The notes beneath the pieces are model-generated. The model made no database searches, was not told the origin of the DNA, and saw only the letters and a program-made list of their open reading frames with translations. From Adiantum capillus-veneris (taxonomy: Eukaryota > Streptophyta > Polypodiopsida > Polypodiales > Pteridaceae): a DNA stretch of 60,000 nt. Where the stretch lies: positions 80,038,343 to 80,098,342 of the forward strand of contig CM043950.1 of NCBI GenBank assembly GCA_014529385.2. Direction: 5' to 3'. Position numbers and translations under genes: made by a program. Shown here one piece after another: positions 32,540-41,852 of the stretch. Position 1 is the stretch's first letter, and every line of letters begins with the position of its first letter.

Positions 32540-34473
32540 ATAGAATCCATGATTAATCAATCATTATGGAAGCTTAAATGCTCTTTACAAGAAGAAATCT
32601 GGCTTGAATCAGGTGCTTAAACGAGAAAACTGATGGAATCCTGCTTACTCTGCCTTCTGCTTCCTGATTCGAATGGACACTATTAACAGATTGAGATTAG
32701 GCTTTGTTCCCGCTATGGAGAAGTCTCGGATATGGAGATTAAGAAAATCTCGATTATGAATGGCTTAAGGCTATGGAGATTAAGAAAATGGAGCTTTGGT
32801 TATCCAGAGCTTAAGAGTATAGAGCTTCAGAGCATATTAGGTGGCTAGAAGAGCATAAGATTACGAAGAGGATTAGACTAAGGGCATCGAGCTTATAGGG
32901 CTTAATTCGGCTTAAGAACTAAGGATTAGAGGATTATCACCCGCTTATGAGGATCTTCCGAGCTTAAGGAGATTCAAGATATGACTTAAGAAGATAGAGC
33001 TTAAGAGCTTCTTAAGCGGCTAATAGAGCTTCCCCGAAGATGGAGCTTAAGAGAGTACCCTCAGATTACAAGGAGGAGCTCAAGAAGATAGATTAAGACC
33101 TTAACTAACCTTTGCTTCCGATAGTTCGAGAGCTTTCTCTTTTTCTTTGCTTAAGGAGAGAGAGCTTTAGTAGCCCGATTTCTCATGAGCTCCCGAGGCC
33201 TTGGCTTAGAGCACCTTCCTCCCGAGAGTATTGATCGCCAGAGACGATGATCCCCTCCTCAGGGTCGTTTTGTTCCTTTTATATTAGCCTCCCCTTTGTT
33301 TCTTAAGGCATGCTTTTCTAAAAATGGCCGGCACCGATTAGCGATGTCGCTAATGGGTCCGGCCTCTTGCTGATGTGGCAGGTCGTCGGATGCCCAGCAC
33401 AGTTTGCAGCGGCAGTAGCACCAAAGCCATTCGCACCAGCATTGCGGTCATTTCTCGCTTGTGCGTCGTGCGCACCCTATGACTGTAGCGCCCAACGAGA
33501 ATCTCTCTCTCCTTGCGTAGCTCGCGCTGTTCACCCCTGGCTTATTCGCCATGCATTGCTTGGATTTCCTTGTTTTTACACACAAAAGCCCTATGTTTTG
33601 GATTGGGCGGCCATTGGCCTTTGTCCCTTGGGCGGCCCTTGGCCTTTGTTGGGCACCATGTTTAGCATACATGCCAACCAAGGCAAGGCTAAGCATTGGG
33701 CGGCCACATTTAGCATACATGCCAATCAAGCAATGCCAAGCAGTAAAAATTTCTTAAGCAGTCCTTGACTAACAATATCATCGTGAATTTTTTATTGTCC
33801 ACTCCGATATCTCGAATAATGCCAAAATAACCCAACTCAGTCGCATCGGCAACTGACACCGACCTTAATCCAGATTATCCAATCAACCTGGACTGTATCT
33901 GACGAGCCATAAATCCATCGAATGCATACAAAACCTGTAGGGCTGTAAAATTCCCAGATGGTACACTGCCCAAGCCGACCTGACTAGCTCGGAGCCGGCC
34001 CCCAGTGAATATTTAACGGCTCATATCTTGGTAATCGTAACTCCGATTGCTGATCTGAAAAGACCGACGGGCTCCACAAAGTAAGCACTTCATGCCCATG
34101 CATTCATTTCATTTCTCTCACATCAGTTGCAGTTGCCCAATCCGGTACAGATCTGCATTAACTCAAACTTCAAAGTGCCATAACTTCTTCACCATAGCTC
34201 CAATCGACGAGCCGTAAAGACAAGACGGTAGAGCACTTCAAGCACTGTAGTTCTAGATCAAAATATCTCATCTGTGGTCACTACAAGCATACTCATTTTT
34301 GGCATCGTTGAGGCATCTGTTGGACCTTCTAAGCCGCATCTAGCACGCATTAATCATTAAGCTTGGCTTGTTATGAAGCCCTGATCACTGCTCACTTAAT
34401 GTGTAGACTTCAAAGAAGCTTAGTTTTCATTTCTTTGCTCTTTTTCTCGTCATGGCAGAGGAGCTGCACGACA
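32540..34473 (-). repeat. Element B 3' LTR, truncated end
   Basis: Starts (minus strand) TGTCGTGCAGC at 34473. Homology to the other LTR stops at 32540, ATAGAATCC. Contains TATAAAAGG on the minus strand near 33276-33284, the palindrome ATTAGCGATGTCGCTAAT at 33337-33354 and a CTTAAG/GAGCTT-rich segment at 32690-33130. Frames such as 33367-33768 recur in both LTRs and are not genes. Confidence 0.9.
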
Positions 34474-34488
34474 TTCACCCCCTCTGAA
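34474..34488 (-). other. Element B polypurine tract
   Basis: Minus strand TTCAGAGGGGGTGAA directly before the LTR start TGTCG. The equivalent tract beside LTR G is at 5310. Confidence 0.6.
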
Positions 34489-35055
34489 CCTTCACAGCCT
34501 CTGGTCTGTGCCAACCGGTCTTCAAGCTGCATCTTCTATAAATACCTTAAGCTACTGGTCATCAAGCTCACATAGTTGATAAGGTTATGTAAAACAAAAA
34601 GAAGGTGTAAATCATAAAATCAATAGTCTAGCTCAATTATCTTGTAGCTGTCCCATCACAAATCTTTGAACCATAGTGGTCGTATCTCCAAAGCATGCAA
34701 TTATGAAAATCTATTTAGTGAACCCCGCCAGACTCAAGTGCTCCAGTGACTTATGCACACGGCTTGACCATTAGCTCTCTTTAAGGAAACCTGTCAAGCT
34801 CAAGTATGCCTTACTCTGTCTGCACATAGAATGGTCGTCAAGTCCTTTACTTCAAGTTCTGGTAGTAGAACCATCTCAAAAGATGTGAAGATACTATAAC
34901 AATTGTCCAAGATGTCAACTAGAAGCTAGCCATAGAATCTTACTGATCATATAACCAAAAACACGACTGTCTTAACATAAATCCAAAAACAAATCTACTG
35001 CCAAGTAGCCTGCTACAGGGAAATAAATGAAATCCTTGAATCTGCAAGTCGCTCT

Positions 35056-35661
35056 TCAATAGCTCCCAGGATCAAATGGAATAATAAGGAATTGCTCCAA
35101 TAGTGGAGCAGCATAATATCCACATAAGCATACACATTCTGAATCAATCAACTTCAAGAATTTCTGCTCCAAATATGCTATGCTAGGATCTAGCAGAAAG
35201 AACCCACCATGTAGACCCAAAAATACCCATCCATAATGTACCTGCTTTTGAAGATCTCTCGAATCACCTGGATCAAATACCATTAAAATCACATAGCATT
35301 GATGGCCTCCGCAATATACTAGAGCTTCACCTGAAGCATAGTGCAGCAGCCACATCTCATAAACTTTTGGTAACTTAAGGTCGTTACCAGCAAGAATCAA
35401 AGAATTCTGACTCCCTTTAACTGGTAGCCAAGACATCAATGACATAATAATTAGGAATAATATCCAAATCCAGCCACATTTGGCACATTGCTCAAAGAAA
35501 TGAAATATCCTGAGCACTTTATGCATTATCAGGGACGATTTAGCATCATCACCCCCTCTAGCTTGACAGCCATTACGAAAAATCTTAGGACTTTTTGGAC
35601 CTGTATCATCAGAGAGATTTTTACCTGGATCTTGAGGTTGATAATGAATAACAGCCTTGTC
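35056..35661 (-). pseudogene. Element B C-terminal hydrophobic domain with FDPG motifs
   Basis: Continues the frame of the acidic domain after TAG 35662-35664. Begins basic and mixed, then a hydrophobic segment CGWIWILFLIIMSLMSWL, a first FDPGD at 35263-35277 and a second FDPGSY at 35062-35076 immediately before the stop. The same ending occurs in C (FDPGGSY) and D (FDPGGQY). About 570 bp without coding capacity separate the stop from the polypurine tract. Role unknown; membrane association is inferred from hydrophobicity only. Confidence 0.6.
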
Positions 35662-36480
35662 CTAAAAATCTTCATCCATAACATCCTTGGGAATATCATC
35701 CTTGGAAGGCTCATCATTCAACAAAGCTATAGTAGTTGGCTCCTCTTGCAGCCCGTCTATAAGCATAGATGTATATTCCGTGTCATTATCCTGTTCACAA
35801 TCAACATGATGTAGGCAATATTCAATATCGCCCTCTGCTTCCTCATCTGCATCCTTGCTACTGAGCAAGAAATTATAACTTGAAAAAGGTTCATCAGGCA
35901 CCCCTTTTGAAGGGGTACTTGCTTCACAAAGCTCTTCTATACTTCTATAACCTTCTTCTTCAGCTTGGGCCAAAAACCCATCAATTATGGAATCTGCTTC
36001 TGTGATAATTGAATCGGCAAACATATTTCCAAAAACAACCATAAGCTTGCTGACATTATCAGGTACATCCTGTGTTAGGTTCACAGTCTCGCCCACTTCA
36101 TCAGCTATTGCATGTATAATAGACTTGTTTATGCAATCATCTGCAATAAATCTGCTAACCTGCTCAACTATAGTGCTGATAGAACCATTAAAAGCCTGTA
36201 GAGGCTCATCTTCTTGATAAACTTGTTGAGAGAATCCCACGCCAAGATCAGTAGCTTGAAAAAATTTTGGTCTACAGTCTAGCTCTTCACCAGAACCATT
36301 ATTCGAAGTAACTTCCATGCGAGAAATCTTCGGAAAAAATTCATACATTTGTGTTTCAGTAGTAAATTTATCATGTACCTTTGCTTGGTTGCTCAAAATA
36401 TGGTCCTTTGTCGTTGAATCCGCTACTTTGAGAGCTGTATCTGCCTTGGCTTGACTTCTTTCAGAAATATGGTCCCATAA
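35662..36480 (-). pseudogene. Element B acidic middle domain
   Basis: Same frame as the gag upstream and the FDPG domain downstream. Acidic, E/D-rich, ending KDDIPKDVMDEDF and TAG. The frame is open from directly after the TAA at 36481-36483. No recognised domain. Confidence 0.6.
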
Positions 36481-36981
36481 TTAATCATAATTAAGGAACT
36501 GCATCTGATCCCCTTCTTCTTTATAGAAAACAATCTGGCTTCGTTCATTAATCTCCTTCATTGTTAACTCGATAATTCTTGAGCTTTCATGAACAAACCC
36601 TTTTGCCAAATAATCCCACTGTGTGGGGTATGTCTCAGCCAGTTCTCGGACCTTATCTTTAAACTCAGAGGTTACAACTTCTTCAAAAGTCGAAATCATC
36701 CGATCTTCTGGAATTCCTCGGCTCCTCATCTCCACGCGATAGCATGCAAGGAGCCCATCTGGATCATGACCTTGAAAAATCCCATACTGTTCATGCACGG
36801 CATCAATTGCCATCTCCACTGCATCATCAAGCTGCTTTTTCTTCTTCATAGCTTTTACTTCTTGCAAGCATCCCTGAACTAAGCCCAACATCTTTGATAG
36901 ATCTGCTGTTGCTAGATTTTTATCAAATCTATTCAGGTTGTAATCTTCAATAAACTGCTTCAATTCCATTGGAATCTCCAT
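36481..36981 (-). CDS. Element B Gag-like protein
   Basis: 166 residues from the ATG at 36981, 70 bp after the primer site. Central part GHDPDGLLACYRVEMRSRGI...FEEVVTSEFKDKVRELAETYPTQWDYL follows the capsid pattern of plant LTR-element Gag proteins (YR, F, W spacing). No zinc knuckle. Ends at TAA 36481, directly followed in frame by the acidic domain. Confidence 0.6.
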   Translation of the reverse strand: MEIPMELKQFIEDYNLNRFDKNLATADLSKMLGLVQGCLQEVKAMKKKKQLDDAVEMAIDAVHEQYGIFQGHDPDGLLACYRVEMRSRGIPEDRMISTFEEVVTSEFKDKVRELAETYPTQWDYLAKGFVHESSRIIELTMKEINERSQIVFYKEEGDQMQFLNYD

Positions 36982-37052
36982 CCTGACCTCCCACCCCGGC
37001 TCGTTTCACGTCGGGTTAACCAAGGATGTCGGAAGATAATTGTGCAAAAGGT

Positions 37053-37069
37053 GAGCCGGGAAGGCACCA
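37053..37069 (-). other. Element B primer-binding site
   Basis: Minus strand TGGTGCCTTCCCGGCTC, six bases after the LTR end ATAGCCA at 37076. Shares the TGGTGCC start with the sites of C, D and the two gypsy-type LTRs, but the rest differs, so a different primer tRNA is likely. Confidence 0.65.
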
Positions 37070-37075
37070 GGCCCT

Positions 37076-39102
37076 TGGCTATGAGAGGCGCGGAAAAAAA
37101 AGGTGTATCAGACACAATTGCCGACAACAGTATTCAAAACAAACTGTTTTCCTAATTCCAGTTAATTGATAGAATCCATAATTAATCAATCATTATGGAA
37201 GCTTAAATGCTCTTTACAAGAAGAAATCTGGCTTGAATCAGGTGCTTAAACGAGAAAACTGATGGAATCCTGCTTACTCTGCCTTCTGCTTCCTGATTCG
37301 AATGGACACTATTAACAGATTGAGATTAGGCTTTGTTCCCGCTATGGAGAAGTCTCGGATATGGAGATTAAGAAAATCTCGATTATGAATGGCTTAAGGC
37401 TATGGAGATTAAGAAAATGGAGCTTTGGTTATCCAGAGCTTAAGAGTATAGAGCTTCAGAGCATATTAGGTGGCTAGAAGAGCATAAGATTACGAAGAGG
37501 ATTAGACTAAGGGCATCGAGCTTATAGGGCTTAATTCGGCTTAAGAACTAAGGATTAGAGGATTATCACCCGCTTATGAGGATCTTCCGAGCTTAAGGAG
37601 ATTCAAGATATGACTTAAGAAGATAATTCTTAAGAGCTTCTTAAGTGGCTAATAGAGCTTCCTCGATGATGGAGCTTAAGAGAGTACCCTCAGATTACGA
37701 GGAGGAGCTCAAGAAGATAGATTAAGAGCTAAACTAACCTTTGCTTCCGATAGTTCGAGAGCTTTCTCTTTTTCTTTGCTTAAGGAGAGAGAGCATTAGT
37801 AGCCCGATTTCTCATGAGCTCCCGAGGCCTTGGCTTAGAGCACCTTCCTCCCGAGAGTATTGATCACCAGAGAAGATGATCCCCTCCTCAGGGTCGTTTT
37901 GTTCCTTTTATATTAGCCTCCCCTTTGTTGCACGGGGCATGCTTTTCTAAAAATAGCCGGCACCCATTAGCGATGTCGCTAATGGCTCCGGCCTCTTGCT
38001 GACGTGGCAGGTCGTTGGATGCCCAGCACGGTTTGCAGCGGCAATAGCACCAAAGCTATTCGCGCCGGCAGCGCGGTCATTTCTCGCTTCTACGTCGTGC
38101 GCACCCGATGACTGTAGCGCCCAGCACGAATCTCTCTCTCCTTGCGCATCTTGCGCTCTTTGCCCCTGGCTTATTCACCATGCATTGCTTGGCTTTTCTT
38201 GTTTTTACACACAAAAGCCCTATTTTTTTAGTTGGGCGGCCATTGGCCTTTGTCCCTTGGGCGGCCCTTGGCCTTTGTTGGGCACCATGTTTAGCATACA
38301 TGCCGACCAAGGCAAGGCCAAGCAACAGGCGGCCACATTTAGCATACATGCCAATCGAGCAATGCCAAGCAGTACAAATTTCTTTAGCAGTACTTGACTA
38401 ACAATATCATCGTGAATTTTTTATTGTCCACTCCGATATCTCGAATAATGCCAAAATAACCCAACTCAGTCGCATCGGCAACTGACACCGACCTTAATCC
38501 AGATTATCCAATCAACCTGGACTGTATCTAATGAGCCATAAATTCATCGAATGCATACAAAACCTGTAGGGCTGTAAAATTCCCAGATGGCACACTCCTC
38601 AAGCCGACCTGACTGGCTCGGAGCCGGCCCCCCGTGAATATTTAACGGCTCATATCTTGGCAACCGTAACTCCGACTGCTGATCTGAAAAGACCGACGCA
38701 CTCCACAAAGTGAGCACTTCAGGCCCGTGCATTCATTTTATTTCTGTCACCTCAGCTGTAGTTGCCCAATCCGGTACAGATCTGCATTAACTCAAACTTC
38801 AAAGTGCCATAACTTCTTCACCGTAGCTCCAATCGACGAGCCGTAAAGACAAGACGGTAGAGCACTTCAAGCATTGTAGTTCTAGATCAAAATATCTCAT
38901 CTGTGGTCACTGCAAGCATACTCATTTTTGGCATCGTTGAGGCATCTGTTGGACCTTCTAAGCCGCATCTAGCACGCATTAATCATTAAGCTTGGCTTGT
39001 TATGAAGCCCTGATCACTGCTCACTTAATGTGTAGACTTCAAAGAAGCTTGTTTTTCATTTCTTTGCTCTTTTTCTCATCATGGCAGCGGAGCTGCACGA
39101 CA
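37076..39102 (-). repeat. Element B 5' LTR
   Basis: 2027 bp, complete. Carries the same TATA-like and palindrome motifs as the partner (palindrome at 37964-37985, one mismatch). Its outer end joins gypsy RT codons. Confidence 0.9.
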
Positions 39103-40081
39103 CCGTTGTTGTCACTCCTAAGAAAAATGGCAAGTGGAGGGTGTGTGTGGATTACCGTCCACTCAATGAGGCAACAAAAAGATATCACTTTCCCCTCCCA
39201 TTTCAAGATGAGATACTAAATGAGGTAGCTGGTCATGAGAAGTACACTGTGTGTGATGACTACTTGGGTTACTTTCAAATAGGTATCGCATTGGAAGATT
39301 AGTTGAAAACAACCTTTATCACTCCTTGGGGTTGTTATGCTTTTAGAGTCATGCCATTTGGACTGACAAATGCTCCTGCAACTTTCCAACACTTCATGAA
39401 CATGGTGTTTCAAGAATTCTTTGGAAAGTCCATTAGGGAAATCATTGCATCCACAAAGTGTAGAAGAAGGTTTAAGGAAGCTCTACGACATGGGAGGTCA
39501 ACTCAACCCCGACAAGTGTCACATAGATGAGGATGAAGTGATCTTGCTTGGTCACAAGGTTTCCTATAAAGGCATTGAGGTGGATCCTTCAAAGGCAAAG
39601 GCTCTTATTGAGCTCCCATCACCCAAGAATCTCAAAGAGGTCATCTCATTCATTCAAATGGTGAAGTATATGTCACGCTTTATTCACTTAGCTTTGGAGT
39701 TGCTTCATCATTTGCAAAAGTTGACACAACAAGTAGAATTTGCATGGTCTTATGAGCTTGAAGAGTACTTTTGTAACATTAAAGTCATTTTGTCAAAGAT
39801 ACCAACACTCATGCTTCCTTGTTGGGAGTACACATTCTTTGTTAGCTCTAGTGTTGGGAAGGAAAAAATTGGTGCAGTTTTATTACAACAAGATCCCCAC
39901 AGTACCAGGATGCGACCCATCTACTTTGCTAGTAGGGTCATGAATGCTTTGGAGAGAGGCTACACGGAGGTAGAACTCATGATGCTTTCTCTCATGTTTG
40001 CGGTGAGAAAGTTTAGATCCTACTTGCTACCAAAACCTTTTGTAATTCTCACTGCAGAAAATTTGTTTCCTTGGGTGCCAT
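39103..40081 (+). pseudogene. Ty3/gypsy (Tat-like) RT and first RNase H, broken
   Basis: RT blocks VVVTPKKNGKWRVCVDYRPLN, DDYLGYFQIGIA, TPWGCYAFRVMPFGLTNAPATFQ, then GQLNPDKCHID and LGHKVSYKGIEVDPSKAKAL. The segment that should hold the catalytic YxDD, between FFGKSIR (39421) and SVEEGLRKLYDMGG (39460), is deleted with a frameshift. A TAG interrupts at 39300. The RNase H region (GAVLLQQDP, YFASRVMNALERGYTEVE) has VSSS where a catalytic Asp is expected. Protease and the start of RT are missing at the element B border; the right end is interrupted by CACTA copy 2. Confidence 0.85.
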
Positions 40082-40300
40082 CACTACAAGAGGCTATTCA
40101 TATTAGCGACGCTCACACAGCGACGCTAAAAAAAAAAATTCCCGGCGTCGCTATGAGCGTCGCTGTAAGCGTCGCAAATTTCTTTGTAAATTTGCGACGC
40201 TCATAGCGACGCCAGCTGGGCTAAAAAAATAACCGAGCGCGCCCAAAACCTCAGATCTCAGATCTGAGTTTTTGGGCGCCCTCAAGCAAGGAGCAGTTAA
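40082..40300. repeat. CACTA 5' subterminal repeats and hairpins
   Basis: GCGTCGC/GCGACGC motifs repeated in both orientations, a hairpin made by GCGTCGCAAATTT and AAATTTGCGACGC (about 40168-40200), and an AGATCTCAGATCT-type palindrome with flanking CGCCCAAAA/TTTTGGGCG arms (about 40237-40280). In En/Spm such motifs bind TNPA; that role here is inference. Confidence 0.75.
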
Positions 40301-40312
40301 CGCTCTCCCTCA

Positions 40313-40348
40313 CTCTCTCTCTCTCTCTCTCTCTCTCTTTTTCTTCTC

Positions 40349-40379
<31 letters not shown>

Positions 40380-40485
40380 AGAGGAAGGAGAGCTAGGTAT
40401 GCTCCTTCCCTCTCCTCATTCTCATGTTCCCTTCCCCTCTTTCTCTCTCCCTCTCTCTCTCTCTCTCACACACACACATAGTGTT

Positions 40486-40533
<48 letters not shown>

Positions 40534-40588
40534 AACAAAAACAAAAACGCACACACACATACATAAACAAAGAATGCACACACACATT

Positions 40589-40619
<31 letters not shown>

Positions 40620-40772
40620 CATGCATAAACAAAAAACGCACGCATTGAGAGAGGAAAAGAGAGAGAGAACATGCATAAACAAAAAACGCACACATTGAGA
40701 GAGGAAAAGAGAGAGAAAACATGCATATGATCCAAAAATACACACACACATTGAGAGAGAAAGAGAGAGAAA
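40313..40772. repeat. CT/AC/GA microsatellite leader of CACTA copy 2
   Basis: (CT)n, (CA)n and (GA)n runs plus near-repeats of AACAAAGAATGCACACAC/CATGCATAAACAAAAAACGC. Reverse complement of 1279-1742. The polypurine/polypyrimidine strand asymmetry is strong. Open frames here are artefacts. Confidence 0.9.
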
Positions 40773-41702
40773 CTAATTTAACTTCGTAGGAAACTAATTA
40801 AAATTAAAAGACCTAAAGATCTAGCCGACGAGGAGTTGAACTCAAGACCTATTATTCAAGAGGGAAATGGCATAATCAATCTATCATACTTGGCATGGGT
40901 GATAGAAAGGTTATACCATTTATTTCTTTTTATTGGCACACACATCCACACACGCGCACACACACAAGAAGAAGAGAGTTATAACGTCGTAGGAAACTAT
41001 CTTAAAAGACGTTAAAGATTAGGTTATATGTAGACTTACATTAAATTAGATTTAGGTTTATTTTTAACTAGATTTACGTTTATTTACGCTAGATTTAGAT
41101 TTACGTTATATTAGATTAGATTTAGGTCTCCATAGACTGCGATGCCTGCATGAAGCGGGTGAAGAAAGCCCTCAATGGAATATAGGGTATTGCTGCCTTC
41201 ACTCATGGTGGGCTCCGTCGATCCAAAAGTATTGGTGAAATGTCTTCAGAAGATAGGGAAGAAGGTGGATCTTCAGGGCGGCAAGAGTCACTACATCCCC
41301 GACACAATGACCATCTAGACAACCTCTAGTCATTAGACTTACGTTAAATTAGATTTAGCTTTATTTTTAGTTAGATTTACGTTTATTTAGATTTAGGCTT
41401 ATCTACGTTAGATCGAGTCCACGCAAGAATTACTTACGGTTTAGGGTTTAGAGTTAGACGAACAGTGAAAAGATCTACTGTGAAAAGATGTTAAGATGCT
41501 GTGAAGTGCTACAGCTAGAGAAGAGGCAAAGGGGTTTTGTCCACTACATGCAGTATCATGTAGACGTGGGTGTGTAGATTTCTTGTACCCACAAATATAG
41601 GTATTGACCAATAAAGACGAGATTATAACCCGGTGGTTCTGATCTCCGTGCACCTCTAGACCGAGGTGTGCGGGGATTGGACATGACTAGAGAATGTGAG
41701 GT

Positions 41703-41788
<86 letters not shown>
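41703..41788. repeat. (GA)n microsatellite
   Basis: About 43 GA units with one GGG interruption, 65 bp before the transposase ATG. Absent from copy 1 because of its internal deletion. Confidence 0.9.
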
Positions 41789-41790
<2 letters not shown>

Positions 41791-41852
41791 GACGAAGAAT
41801 GCCAATAGAATATTAAATTTGTTGTCCAGGTTATAAGTTTTTTATCCTCATT

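Larger units (their letters stand above)
32540..39102 (-). mobile_element. LTR retroelement B (gag + acidic ORF, no pol)
   Basis: Reverse-strand element with two direct LTRs (32540-34473 and 37076-39102, offset 4629) and a 2.6-kb internal region. Gag, an acidic domain and a hydrophobic FDPG-ending domain lie in one frame broken by two stops. The 5' LTR abuts gypsy RT coding sequence at 39103. The 3' LTR lacks the last 94 bp, and no gypsy sequence is seen to its left, so the left end was deleted or rearranged and no target duplication can be read. Confidence 0.85.

Noticed and set aside
33367-33768. A 133-codon frame repeated at 37996-38397
   Set aside because: It lies in both LTRs of element B; the duplication reflects the LTR pair, not a conserved gene family.
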